A DNA stretch of 64,000 nucleotides from Variovorax sp. WS11 (GCF_010499245.1 NZ_JAAGOW010000004.1:124001-188000); one strand, 5' to 3'. Numbered from the stretch's first letter, positions 26,184-35,790 are shown. Translations and numbers: made by a program. Notes: generated by a model not told the origin, from the letters alone.

Positions 26184-27848
26184 ATGAGCGTGCAGACCTT
26201 CGACTACGTGGTCATCGGGGCGGGCACCGCGGGCTGCCTGCTGGCGAACCGCCTGAGCGCCGACAGCCATCGCGACGTCCTGCTGCTCGAGGCAGGCGGT
26301 CCGGACAGCTACCCGTGGATCCACATCCCTGTCGGCTATCTGTACTGCATCGACAACCCGCGCACCGACTGGCGCTTCCGCACCGAGGCATCACCGGGAC
26401 TCAATGGTCGGTCACTGCTGTATCCACGGGGCAAGACCCTGGGCGGATGCTCGAGCATCAACGGAATGATCTACATGCGCGGTCAGGCCCGCGACTACGC
26501 GCAATGGGCAGAAGCCACCGGCGACACTGCGTGGACCTGGGACAACTGCCTGCCCGACTTCCGTGCACACGAGGACCACTACCGCCTCGACGCATCGAAG
26601 GTCGCCCCATCCGAAGACTTGAAGGCCTTCAAGGCACTTCACGGCTCGGGCGGGGAATGGCGCATTGAGAAACAGAGGCTGCGCTGGGACGTGCTCGATG
26701 CGTTCGCGCTCGCCGCGCAGCAGGCTGGCATTCCGGCCACCGAAGATTTCAACGGCGGGGACAACCGCGGCGTCAGCTACTTCGAAGTGAATCAACGTGG
26801 TGGATGGCGCTGGAATGCCTCGAAGGCGTTTCTTCGCCCCATTCGCAAGCAGCGCAGGAACCTGGCGGTCTGGACCGGAGCACAGGTTTGCCGTCTGCTG
26901 TTCGAGCAGGACGCCGATGGCGCTCGCGTCTGCCGCGGCGTCGAGCTCGTGCAGGGCGGACAGCGGCGCACCGTGAAAGCGACCCGAGAGGTCGTCCTCA
27001 GCGCCGGCGCGGTCGGCACCCCGCAGATCCTGCAGCTCTCCGGGATCGGCGATGCCGCCCTGCTCCAGTCGCATGGCGTGCCTGTGGTCGCGCATGTGCC
27101 GGGGGTCGGGCGCAACCTGCAGGACCACCTCCAGATACGGTCGGTCTACAAAGTACACGGGGCAGCGACCCTCAACACCCAGGCGACCCAACTCCTGGGC
27201 AAGGCAAGGATCGCGCTTGAGTACGCCTTGAAACGCAGCGGCCCCATGAGCATGGCGCCTTCGCAACTGGGCATCTTCACGCAGAGCGACGCCTCGCGCG
27301 CCCACGCGAACATCCAGTACCACGTGCAGCCGTTGAGCCTTGATGCCTTCGGGCAGCCCTTGCACGACTTCCCTGCGATCACGGCCAGCGTGTGCAACCT
27401 CAATCCGACGAGCAGAGGCAGCGTCAGCATCCGAAGCGCCGACTTCGCCGATGCGCCGCGTATCGCGCCCGACTATCTGAGCACCGCGGAAGACCGCCGG
27501 GTTGCCGCCGACTCGCTGCGCGTCACCCGGCGCATCGCAGCGCAACCCGCCATGGCCCGCTACAAGCCGCAAGAGTTCAAGCCCGGGCCTCAATACGAGA
27601 CCGACGAACAGCTCGCGCGGCTGGCGGGCGATATCGGCACGACGATTTTTCACCCCGTCGGCACCGCAAGGATGGGCAACGCCTCGGACGAGATGGCGGT
27701 GGTCGACAGCCACCTGCGCGTGCGCGGTTTCCGGGGCCTGCGCGTAGTGGATGCCAGCGTGATGCCGACCATCACCAGCGGCAACACCAACAGCCCCACG
27801 CTGATGATCGCCGAGAAGGCCTCGCGCTGGATCGCGGCTGGGCAATAG
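26184..27848 (+). CDS. GMC family FAD alcohol dehydrogenase (DddA-like context)
   Basis: Flavoprotein alcohol dehydrogenase of 554 aa. FAD fold GAGTAG at residues 12-17, GMC signature GGCSSINGMIYMRG, second signature near residue 272 (SAGAVGTPQILQLSG), and C-terminal HPVGTARMG with His490 and Asn534 in SGNTNSP. In Halomonas acrylate/DMSP catabolism a GMC enzyme (DddA) oxidises 3-hydroxypropionate to malonate semialdehyde beside a CoA-transferase and a hydratase, the same three-gene company as here. I therefore propose 3-hydroxypropionate as substrate (inference). It is only distantly similar to the GMC gene at 4490-6187. It starts the rightward operon after regulator box 3. Confidence 0.87.
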   Translation: MSVQTFDYVVIGAGTAGCLLANRLSADSHRDVLLLEAGGPDSYPWIHIPVGYLYCIDNPRTDWRFRTEASPGLNGRSLLYPRGKTLGGCSSINGMIYMRGQARDYAQWAEATGDTAWTWDNCLPDFRAHEDHYRLDASKVAPSEDLKAFKALHGSGGEWRIEKQRLRWDVLDAFALAAQQAGIPATEDFNGGDNRGVSYFEVNQRGGWRWNASKAFLRPIRKQRRNLAVWTGAQVCRLLFEQDADGARVCRGVELVQGGQRRTVKATREVVLSAGAVGTPQILQLSGIGDAALLQSHGVPVVAHVPGVGRNLQDHLQIRSVYKVHGAATLNTQATQLLGKARIALEYALKRSGPMSMAPSQLGIFTQSDASRAHANIQYHVQPLSLDAFGQPLHDFPAITASVCNLNPTSRGSVSIRSADFADAPRIAPDYLSTAEDRRVAADSLRVTRRIAAQPAMARYKPQEFKPGPQYETDEQLARLAGDIGTTIFHPVGTARMGNASDEMAVVDSHLRVRGFRGLRVVDASVMPTITSGNTNSPTLMIAEKASRWIAAGQ

Positions 27849-27869
27849 AGCTCAACAGGAGACGACGAC

Positions 27870-29129
27870 ATGGAAAGACCTTCCACCGACACCGGCCGCA
27901 AGGGGCCGCTCAACGGCATCACCGTGCTTGACTTCTCACGCGTCCTGGCCGGCCCCTACTGCACGATGATCCTGGCCGATCTCGGTGCGCGGGTCATCAA
28001 GATCGAGAAGCTCGGCACCGGCGACGACACCCGCGCCTTCGGCCCCTTTGTGGAGAAGGAGTCGGCCTACTTCATGTGCTTCAACCGGGGCAAGGAAAGC
28101 ATCGCGCTCGACCTCAAGAGCCCGCGTGACCGGGACCTTCTCGAGCGGATGCTCTTGCAGGCCGACGTGGTCGTCGAGAATTTTCGACCGGGCGTGATGG
28201 ACCGTCTCGGCTACGGCGCCGAACGACTCGCCCGCACCCATCCACACATCGTCTACGCATCGATCTCCGGCTTCGGACACACCGGCCCCTACAGCGACCT
28301 GCCAGGCTACGACATGGTCGTGCAGGCCATGGGCGGCGTCATGAGCCTGACCGGTTGGCCCGACGCGCCGCCGGCGCGCGTAGGAACGAGCTTCGGCGAC
28401 CTGAGCGCCGCCCTGTTCGCGGCGGTGGGCATCGTGTCATCCCTTTACAAGCGCACACAGGATGCACAAGGCATGCGGGTCGACATCGGCATGCTCGACT
28501 GCCAGGCCGCGCTGATGGAGACGGCACTGGCGCGCTTCGATGTCGAGGGCAAGGTGCCGACCAGGACCGGCGACAGCCATCCCTCCCTGGCACCATTCGA
28601 GACCTTCGCCGCGAAGGACGGTCGCTTCGTCATCGCCGCAGGCAACGATCAGCTCTTCATGCTCATGGCCGACGCGCTCGGCAGCCCGGCGCTTGCGCTC
28701 GACGCGCGCTTTCTCAGCAACGACCTGCGCTGCCGCAACCGCCCGGCGATGGTCGCCGCCATCGAGGCCATCACCGGCACGGAGGCCATCGAGCACTGGA
28801 TCGATCGTCTCAACGAGGCTGGCGTTCCATGCGCGCCCATCAACACCATCGACAGGCTGTTCGGACACCCGCAACTGTTGGCACGCAACATGATTGTCCA
28901 GGTCCAGGGTACGTCGGAGCGCTCCGTGCACACGGCCGGCAATCCGATCAAGCTCAGCGGATTCGAAGACATCGACGTGAACACCCCCATCCGGGCGCCA
29001 GGACTGGACGAACACCGCGAGCGCATCCTCGCCGAATTGATGTCGGGGACAGGGGACTACGCGCCGGCCAAGCGTTCTGCAGACGCTCCGGCACGCGCTA
29101 GGCATGCCTCTCTGAACGAAACAGCCTGA
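27870..29129 (+). CDS. class III CoA-transferase (CaiB/BaiF family)
   Basis: Transfers CoA between an acyl-CoA and a free acid. The family N-terminus GPLNGITVLDFSRVLAGPYC is intact, followed by DLGARVIKIEKLGTGDDTR, NRGKESIALDLKSP and the VDIGMLD block of the catalytic Asp region. Length (419 aa) is normal. By analogy with AcuN it would load CoA onto acrylate or 3-hydroxypropionate (inference from the neighbours). It lies 21 bases after the GMC gene and 28 before the hydratase. The C-terminal tail is Ala-rich and unlikely to be structured. Confidence 0.88.
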   Translation: MERPSTDTGRKGPLNGITVLDFSRVLAGPYCTMILADLGARVIKIEKLGTGDDTRAFGPFVEKESAYFMCFNRGKESIALDLKSPRDRDLLERMLLQADVVVENFRPGVMDRLGYGAERLARTHPHIVYASISGFGHTGPYSDLPGYDMVVQAMGGVMSLTGWPDAPPARVGTSFGDLSAALFAAVGIVSSLYKRTQDAQGMRVDIGMLDCQAALMETALARFDVEGKVPTRTGDSHPSLAPFETFAAKDGRFVIAAGNDQLFMLMADALGSPALALDARFLSNDLRCRNRPAMVAAIEAITGTEAIEHWIDRLNEAGVPCAPINTIDRLFGHPQLLARNMIVQVQGTSERSVHTAGNPIKLSGFEDIDVNTPIRAPGLDEHRERILAELMSGTGDYAPAKRSADAPARARHASLNETA

Positions 29130-29157
29130 TCCACCTCTCACCGAACAAGGAGTAGAC

Positions 29158-30042
29158 ATGTCCGCCACAGCAACCAAGGCTTTGCCTGCTTTGACCGCCC
29201 AGCCGCCCACCGCCAAGACAGACCACCAACCCGCCGCAGGAAACGCATCCTCCCACGGACCAGTACCGGCACTGTACGAAACGATCCTCGTCGAACGCCG
29301 CGAGCGCGTTGGCCTGATCACGCTCAACCGTCCGCGCAGCCTGAACGCGCTGAACACAGTGCTATCGCGCGAGGTGGTCGCGGCACTTCGCGCATTCGAT
29401 GCGGACGCCAACGTCGGCGCCGTCGTGATCGCCGGAAGCCCGCGTGCTTTTGCGGCCGGCGCGGACATTGCCGAGATGGCCGACAAGACCTTGGCCGAGC
29501 TCCAAACGAACGACGTCTTCGCGGCATGGCAGGGCGTGCAGGCCATCACCAAGCCGATCATCGCCGCTGTCAGCGGCTATGCTCTAGGAGGAGGCTGCGA
29601 ACTGGCGATGATGTGCGACTTCATCATTGCGGCCGACGATGGGCACTTCGGCCAGCCGGAGATCAAGCTGGGGATCCTTCCGGGCATCGGTGGCACGCAG
29701 CGCCTGACGCGCTCCGTCGGCAAGGCGCTGGCGATGGATCTGATCCTGACCGGCAGGAGCATCAACGCCGCGGAGGCGAAGGCGTCGGGTCTCGTCGCGC
29801 GTGTGGTGCCCGCCGCCGAACTCCTGCAGACTGCACTCGAGGCCGCGCACACCATCGCGGGGTACAACGCGCCCGCGGTACGCATGGCCAAGGAAGCCGT
29901 GAACCGAGCGCACGAAGTCTCTCTGGCCGAGGGCCTGCTCCACGAGCGGCGCCTGTTCCAGGCAGCGTTCGCCACGGACGGCCAGAAGGAGGGGATGCAC
30001 GCATTCCTGAGCAAGCGCGCACCGGTGTTTCGTCATCGCTGA
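29158..30042 (+). CDS. enoyl-CoA hydratase (crotonase family), AcuK-like
   Basis: Adds water to an enoyl-CoA. The oxyanion-hole segment AFAAGADIAEM and the two catalytic glutamates, in GGGCELAMMCD and QPEIKLGILPG, are all present. It is 294 aa because of an extra 40-residue Ala/Pro/Thr-rich N-terminus before YETILVERRERVG; a later start is possible but ATG 29158 follows AAGGAG at 29148-29153. Next to a CoA-transferase and AcuI it most likely hydrates acryloyl-CoA to 3-hydroxypropionyl-CoA (inference). Fourth member of this rightward group, counting acuR. Confidence 0.88.
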   Translation: MSATATKALPALTAQPPTAKTDHQPAAGNASSHGPVPALYETILVERRERVGLITLNRPRSLNALNTVLSREVVAALRAFDADANVGAVVIAGSPRAFAAGADIAEMADKTLAELQTNDVFAAWQGVQAITKPIIAAVSGYALGGGCELAMMCDFIIAADDGHFGQPEIKLGILPGIGGTQRLTRSVGKALAMDLILTGRSINAAEAKASGLVARVVPAAELLQTALEAAHTIAGYNAPAVRMAKEAVNRAHEVSLAEGLLHERRLFQAAFATDGQKEGMHAFLSKRAPVFRHR

Positions 30043-30063
30043 ACGCCAGTTCGTCCACTCGTC

Positions 30064-30699
30064 ATGAAAAGTACTGACGCGCCCCGTTCACATGTGCAAC
30101 GACGTGGTGCACGCTCGAACACCCGGGAGCACCTGATCCGGGCCGGGCTGGAGTCGGTGCTGGAGAACGGATGGGCAAGTACCAGCGTCGACAAGGTGCT
30201 GACCACCGTCGGTGTTCCCAAAGGATCGTTCTATCACTACTTCGGCAGCAAGGACGACTTCGGCTTCGCACTGCTCGAGACGTATCAGGCCTACTTTCTC
30301 AGGCGCCTGGAGAGATGCTTCGGCGCGCGGCCCAATGGGGTCAATCCGAGCTTCACCCACAAGCTCGCGGCATTCCTCTCGGAATCGACGGTCGGCATGC
30401 GTCGATTCCGATGGCGCCGTGGCTGTCTGGTCGGCACGCTGGGGCAAGAGGTTGCCGCCCTCCATGACGGTTTCCGCAAGCGACTGGACGCTTCCATTCG
30501 GGAATGGGAGACTCAATTGGCGGCTTCGATCCGGATGGCGCAGGCCGGAGGCGAGGTGCGCGCCAATTTCGATGCGGACCGGCTGGCGCGAAGTTTCTGG
30601 GCCGCCTGGGAAGGCGCCGTTCTGCGCGCTCGCCTTGCGCGCTCTGCCGCACCGCTGGTGCTCGTCGTCGAAGACTTCGACCAATTGATTCACATCTGA
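30064..30699 (+). CDS. acuR: TetR-family regulator, AcuR-like (copy 2)
   Basis: Second AcuR paralog, 211 aa. Helix-turn-helix SVDKVLTTVGVPKGSFYHYF and the ligand-domain mark WRRGCLVGTLGQEVA parallel those of copy 1 (25462-26097). It lies 21 bases after the hydratase and 9 before acuI, so it belongs to the same rightward operon. I see no GGTCTAA box in front of it. Two paralogs in one cluster suggest either separate ligands (for example acrylate and acryloyl-CoA) or separate operators. Confidence 0.82.
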   Translation: MKSTDAPRSHVQRRGARSNTREHLIRAGLESVLENGWASTSVDKVLTTVGVPKGSFYHYFGSKDDFGFALLETYQAYFLRRLERCFGARPNGVNPSFTHKLAAFLSESTVGMRRFRWRRGCLVGTLGQEVAALHDGFRKRLDASIREWETQLAASIRMAQAGGEVRANFDADRLARSFWAAWEGAVLRARLARSAAPLVLVVEDFDQLIHI

Positions 30700-30708
30700 G
30701 GAGCTAGC

Positions 30709-31689
30709 ATGTTCAAGGCACTGGTGCTGGACAAGTCGCCCGAGTTCGCCGCGGCAATTCGCGAGGTCGACGATGGATTTCTTCCGCCCGGCGACGTCAC
30801 GATCGACGTCGACTACTCCACGCTCAACTACAAGGACGCTCTGGCCATCACCAACCGATCGCCCGTGGTGCGGGAGTGGCCCATGGTGGCCGGAGTCGAC
30901 GGCGCAGGCACCGTGCGGGAAAGCAGCCACCCGGCCTGGCGGCCCGGCGACCGCGTGGTGCTCAACGGCTTCGGCGTCGGCGAGAAGCACAAGGGCTGCC
31001 TGGCACAGCGCGCGCGCCTCAGCGGAGACTGGCTGGTACGCCTGCCGGAGACCTTCACGACCCGGCAGGCCATGGCGATCGGGACCGCGGGCTATACAGC
31101 CATGCTCTGCGTGATGGCACTCGAGCGCCACGGACTCGAGCCCGGAGAGGGCGAGGTGCTGGTGACCGGCGCGACCGGCGGCGTCGGGTCAGTTGCCGTC
31201 GCCTTGTTGTCGAAGCTCGGGCACCAAGTTGTTGCAACGACAGGCAAGAGTGCAGAGGCGCCGTATCTGAAGGCACTGGGCGCGACGGTGGTGATGGACC
31301 GCGCCGAACTCTCGGCCCCGGGCAAGCCTTTGCAGAAGGAGCGCTGGCGCGCGGTCGTCGATGCGGTAGGCAGCCACACGCTGGCCAACGCCTGCGCGCA
31401 GACGCGCTACGGCGGTGCCGTCGCGGCCTGTGGCCTTGCGCAGGGGGCGGACCTGCCCGCCACAGTGATGCCATTCATCCTGCGCGGCGTCGCACTGCTC
31501 GGCGTGGACAGCGTGATGGCGCCGCTCGCACTGCGCAACGAAGCGTGGACACGGCTCGCGCGGGATCTTGATGCGTCGCTGCTCGAGACCATCACGCGCG
31601 AGATCACGCTGTCGGATGCCATCGGTACCGCCCACGCACTGATGGCGGGCAAGATCAGAGGCCGCGTCGTTGTTCGCACGGCGGACTGA
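30709..31689 (+). CDS. acuI: acryloyl-CoA reductase (AcuI/YhdH family)
   Basis: NADPH-dependent medium-chain reductase that converts acryloyl-CoA to propionyl-CoA and so detoxifies acrylate. The family start MFKALVLDKSPEFAAAIREV, the substrate-domain block YKDALAITNRSPVVREWPMV, the glycine-rich VTGATGGVGSVAVALLSKLG and the end GRVVVRTAD are all typical of AcuI/YhdH. No structural zinc cysteines are seen, as in this group. Length 326 aa. A GAGGAG site precedes ATG 30709. It is the last gene of the acuR-led operon. Confidence 0.9.
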   Translation: MFKALVLDKSPEFAAAIREVDDGFLPPGDVTIDVDYSTLNYKDALAITNRSPVVREWPMVAGVDGAGTVRESSHPAWRPGDRVVLNGFGVGEKHKGCLAQRARLSGDWLVRLPETFTTRQAMAIGTAGYTAMLCVMALERHGLEPGEGEVLVTGATGGVGSVAVALLSKLGHQVVATTGKSAEAPYLKALGATVVMDRAELSAPGKPLQKERWRAVVDAVGSHTLANACAQTRYGGAVAACGLAQGADLPATVMPFILRGVALLGVDSVMAPLALRNEAWTRLARDLDASLLETITREITLSDAIGTAHALMAGKIRGRVVVRTAD

Positions 31690-31746
31690 GCACCCCCTCG
31701 GTTCATTTCCGCGAGACTTGGCCTTGACCTCCAGAGACCCTTCGGC

Positions 31747-33198
31747 CTAAGGGCGGCCTGCCCAAACCGCCGGACGCCGGGCAGCCCAGGGCATCGACCG
31801 CTCGAGCTGCGCGGCCAGGCGCAGCAGCAGGTCTTCACGCGCAAAGCCGGCGGCGAACTGGATGCCGATGGGCAAGCCGTCGCCCGGCGCCACCGCGAGC
31901 GGCACGGACATCGCCGGCGTCCCCGCCACGTTGGCCGGCGGCGTGAAGGAGGCATGCCGGAAGACGCGTGCCGTCCACTCCAGGCCACTCATGCGATCGG
32001 CGCCCTCGCTGTAGGTCGCAAGCAGCCCCGGCGACTGCGGGAGCGTGGGCGTCATCAACACGTCCATCCTTGCGAACCATTCACCAACGGCGCGCGCGAC
32101 AGTGTTGCGCACTTCGAGCGCCGCGGCGAAGTCGACGGCGCTCGCGCTGCGGCCAAAGCGATAGTTCGCGAGCGTGGAAGGCTCGAGAGTCGTCGCATCG
32201 ATGGGGCGGCCGGTTGCTGCGGCAAGTCCGTCGATCCAGCGCACCAGCGTGGCGCACCAGATCTGCGCGTTGGCATGGACGAAGGCCTCCCACGACACGC
32301 CAAGTTCGGGCCTGCTCTCTTCCACGTGATGGCCGAGCGACTGGAGGTGGTGTGGCGCGTCGCGCGTGGCCTGCGCAATGGGGTCCGATGTTGGCTCGCC
32401 GTTCCACGAGTGGACCATCAGCCCGATGCGCAGCTTGCCGGGGTCGCGCCCCACCTCGGACAGGAAGCTGTTCGCGGGCGGCGCGGTGTAGTAGGGGTCG
32501 CCGGCCGAATATCCCTGCACCGCGTCCATCAGGGCGGCGCTGTCGCGAACCGTGCGACTGACGCCGAGTTGCACGCCGAGGCCCGCAAAAACTTCATCGA
32601 GGGCCGGGCCGCTGGACGTGCGGCCCCTCGTCGGCTTGAGGCCGAACAAGCCGTTGTAGGCAGCGGGCACTCGGATCGAGCCAGCTGCATCCGTTGCGTG
32701 CGCCATCGGTACCACGCCCGCCGCGACGGCTGCGCCTGAGCCACCGCTGGAGCCACCCGCGCTGAGGCGGGTGTCCCAAGGGTTGCCGGTCGCCCCTTGC
32801 AATGCGGACTCTGTTTCCGTGCTGAAGGCCATTTCGGGCGTTGTCGTGCGGCCGATAGTGACCAGGCCGGCCTTCCTGAAATGGCGCATGAGATTCGAAT
32901 CAGCCGATGCGACCACTCCCCGGGCCAGCCGGCTGCCGAGTTCGTTCTTCCTGCCCGTCAGCTGGATGGCGAGATCCTTGATCAGAAACGGCACGCCAGC
33001 GAGCGGGCTGGGGGTTGCCTGCGTAGCCAGGTCCGATTCTTCAGGCGCCCAGTGCTCGACCACGGCATTGATTCGGGGGTTCACGGCATCCGCCGCGGCC
33101 CTTGCAAGCGCAGCAAGTTCCGCCGGGCGGATTTCACCGGCGGCGACGAGCTGTCCCAGGCCAACCGCGTCGTAGGTCGTGTATTCGCTCAGGTTCAT
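31747..33198 (-). CDS. amidase-signature family amidase
   Basis: Ser-Ser-Lys amide hydrolase. Lys74 in VPFLIKDLA, the Gly/Ser-rich GGSSGGSGAAVAAG (residues 148-161, cis-Ser) and the nucleophile Ser174 in DAAGSIRVPAAYNGL are all present. Length is 483 aa from ATG 33198, chosen for the GGAG site upstream. It is unrelated in fold to AmiE, so the cluster carries two different amidase types. It is divergent from a LysR regulator and convergent with acuI. Substrate is unknown; an aryl or acyl amide feeding the same pathway is possible. Confidence 0.9.
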   Translation of the reverse strand: MNLSEYTTYDAVGLGQLVAAGEIRPAELAALARAAADAVNPRINAVVEHWAPEESDLATQATPSPLAGVPFLIKDLAIQLTGRKNELGSRLARGVVASADSNLMRHFRKAGLVTIGRTTTPEMAFSTETESALQGATGNPWDTRLSAGGSSGGSGAAVAAGVVPMAHATDAAGSIRVPAAYNGLFGLKPTRGRTSSGPALDEVFAGLGVQLGVSRTVRDSAALMDAVQGYSAGDPYYTAPPANSFLSEVGRDPGKLRIGLMVHSWNGEPTSDPIAQATRDAPHHLQSLGHHVEESRPELGVSWEAFVHANAQIWCATLVRWIDGLAAATGRPIDATTLEPSTLANYRFGRSASAVDFAAALEVRNTVARAVGEWFARMDVLMTPTLPQSPGLLATYSEGADRMSGLEWTARVFRHASFTPPANVAGTPAMSVPLAVAPGDGLPIGIQFAAGFAREDLLLRLAAQLERSMPWAARRPAVWAGRP

Positions 33199-33329
33199 GG
33201 TGTTTCTCCAGTAGGTGGAGCACCAAAGATAGGGAAAGCGAGCCGTTCTGATTAGCCCACTGAGACGGCAAGAGCTGGACCATCGATGGGACAATGCCGG
33301 ATGTGCGGACCCTCGAAGGGACGTTGATC

Positions 33330-34235
33330 ATGGCAAGAGATATGAACGACACGCTCGTGTTCGTCCGGGTCGTACAGGAAGGCAGCTTCACTGCCGCGGC
33401 GCGCGCGCTGCAGATCCCCAAAACCACGGTCAGTCGACGCGTCTACGAACTGGAGAAGTACATGGGCGCGCAGTTGCTCCGACGCACCACGCGCAAGCTG
33501 AGCCTGACCGAAGCGGGGGCGATCTATTTCGAGCAATGTCGATCCATCGCCAGCACACTGGAGGCCGCCGAGGGTGCCGTACACCAACTGCGCGACGGCC
33601 CGCGCGGGTGGCTGCGCGTGACCATGCCCTACTCATTCGGCGTGAGCTGGTTCGCCCCGCTGCTGCCCGGTTTTCGGGCGAGCTACCCCGACGTGAGGCT
33701 GGAGATCGTGGCCTCGCACGCGACACTCGACCTCGTCGAGGCTGAGATCGACATTGCATTGCGCCTCGGCGAGTTGCCTGACTCCAGCCTCGTGGCGCGG
33801 CGACTCGCGAGCTTTCCTTCCGGCATCTTTGCAAGCCCTGCATACCTTCGGCGCGCGGGAGCACCCGAGACGCCCGAAGCCCTGCGCGATCATTCGGCAC
33901 TGGCGCTGCATCAGGCACGCCGCGACGTCGGCTATGTGTGGCCACTTCGAAAGGGAAGCGGGAAGCCCCGCGGCTACTTGATCGACCCGGTGGTCGTGGC
34001 GAGTGACCCGGCCCTGCTCTATGACGCCTTGCGCCAAGGCGAAGGCATTTCGCTGGCCATGGAACAAAGCATGGCGTCGGACGTCAAGGCGCGCAGCTTG
34101 GTGCGCGTTCTGCCACAGTGGATCGGACCGCCGCAGGAGCTCAATGCGCTTTCTTCACGAGAGCGGATGCCGTCCCCAAAGGTGCAGGCATTCATCTCCT
34201 ATCTCAAGGAAAGGCTCAGGTTCGATGGCGTATGA
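33330..34235 (+). CDS. LysR-family transcriptional regulator
   Basis: N-terminal winged helix (FVRVVQEGSFTAAARALQIP, with TTVSRRVYELEKYMGAQLL) and a C-terminal effector domain, 301 aa. It is transcribed divergently from the amidase-signature gene across a gap of about 130 bases, the standard arrangement for a LysR activator and its target. ATG 33330 is chosen for the GAAGGGA upstream; ATG 33342 is also plausible. The effector is unknown. It belongs to the CrgA-like branch by the wording of its first helix (low certainty). Confidence 0.88.
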   Translation: MARDMNDTLVFVRVVQEGSFTAAARALQIPKTTVSRRVYELEKYMGAQLLRRTTRKLSLTEAGAIYFEQCRSIASTLEAAEGAVHQLRDGPRGWLRVTMPYSFGVSWFAPLLPGFRASYPDVRLEIVASHATLDLVEAEIDIALRLGELPDSSLVARRLASFPSGIFASPAYLRRAGAPETPEALRDHSALALHQARRDVGYVWPLRKGSGKPRGYLIDPVVVASDPALLYDALRQGEGISLAMEQSMASDVKARSLVRVLPQWIGPPQELNALSSRERMPSPKVQAFISYLKERLRFDGV

Positions 34236-34521
34236 GTTGGGGGCGGAGGCTCGTTGTCAGCATGCCGTTCGGGGATGAGATGAGCCGGCCACTCCAGCGA
34301 TGGACTGCTCTCGAAGCGCGCAACCAAATTCTCGCGTCGCTGCCTCAAGCGTTCCGTCGATGTCACGAACTTCGTTCTTGGATCCGGGCCTGAAGAGTAG
34401 GCGCAGCGCTCCACATGGGCTTGCAGACCGGCGGTCGGCAAAGCTCCGAAAGCGACCACTGCGCGATATGTCGACCTACTCACAGGGCAAGCTGAATGGA
34501 GACTACCGAGCAGCGCAGCCC
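34236..34521. other. gap between LysR gene and enolase-superfamily gene
   Basis: 286 bases between two converging genes. No recognisable coding sequence and no clear terminator hairpin. Confidence 0.35.
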
Positions 34522-35631
34522 TTAATCGTGGCTAGTGAGACGACTCGACCAAATACGCAGCAACTTCGCCCAATCAAAATCAACCCCGATCCCAGGCTCA
34601 TTTGGCGCCACTGCGCGCTGGTTTTCCACAACCAACGGGCGCATCGTGTACTCGTCAATGGGGAAACTGTGAATCTCCAGCCAACCTGCGTTCGGTTGTG
34701 CCGCCAACAAGCTCACATGCAACTCCTGCATGCCATGCGAGCACACCGGGATCCCGTAGTGGCGCGAGCGCTCGACCACCCTCAGCCAGCCCGTGATGCC
34801 GCCGCAATTCGAGGCGTCCGGCTGGATGAAGGACAGCCCCGCCTGCTCGAACGCTTGATTGAACTCATGAATCGTGTGCAGGTTCTCGCCCATCGCCAGC
34901 GGTACGCCGGTGGCCTCGGCAATTCGCGCATAGCCTTGATAGTCGTCCGGAATGGTCGGTTCCTCGAACCAGAGGACATTAAAGGGCTTGAAGTGCCTGC
35001 CCGCGACGATGGCCTGGTCCACGCTCATTGCATAGTTGGCATCAACCATCAAGGTGATGTCGTCACCGATCAGCTGCCGCACTGCGCGGATACGGTCAAT
35101 GTCTTCCTCAAGGTCCTGACGCCCAATCTTGATCTTGACGCCGCCAACACCCTTGGCGAGATAGCCGCGCACGTTGTCCAGCAACCGCTCGAGCGGGAAG
35201 GCCAGATCGATGCCGCCACAGTAGGCTTTGCAGGTGTTCATGGCGCCGCCGGCAATTTTCCAAAGCGGCTCCCCCGCCGCCTTGGCGCGGATATCCCAAA
35301 GCCCGATAGCGATCGCAGAGATTGCGAACAAGGCGATGCCGCCGCGTCCAACATAGTGCACATGCTATTGGCTGAGGTCGTGAATGTCTTCGACATCCGC
35401 GCCATCCAATCCCATCAGCGCAGGGGCCAGGTCGTAGTCGATCATGGCCTTGATCGCATGGCCACCCTTGCCGCCGGTGTAGGTGTAGCCCGTACCCTGG
35501 CTGCCGTCTGCAAGCGCCACTGTAGCGGTGACCAACTCGAAATGAGTGTGCGCGCCGTGTTTGGCGTCCGTCAGGACTTCAGCGAGGGGAATCCTGAAGA
35601 GGTGGCTCGTGATTTTAGCAATGGAACGCAC
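34522..35631 (-). pseudogene. mandelate racemase/muconate lactonizing enzyme family gene with in-frame TAG
   Basis: A full-length enolase-superfamily gene (370 codons) interrupted once. From GTG 35631, preceded by GAGGAG, it reads VRSIAKITSHLFRIPLAEVL, the capping domain, to VEDIHDLSQ, then TAG at 35365-35367. The same frame goes on HYVGRGGIALFAISAI and covers the barrel: GVKIKIG (KxK base), VDANYA, WFEEPT and GENL (metal ligands), and SHGM. Everything else is intact, so one nonsense change separates it from a working racemase or sugar-acid dehydratase. Substrate unknown. The outer IS has inserted about 160 bases upstream and could have removed its promoter. Confidence 0.85.
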
Positions 35632-35790
35632 GGAACTCTCCTCGGGATCTACCGTTTTAGCACGTGAAGCAATAGTAGCTCTCGTTGCCTTGGGCCTTGA
35701 ATCGGGCTCGATTTGTTTTCGGTGTCGTGTTTCTGTCAATTTGACATGACAGGGCGCATTGACTCGTCGGATTTGCTACCCGAGCTGACC

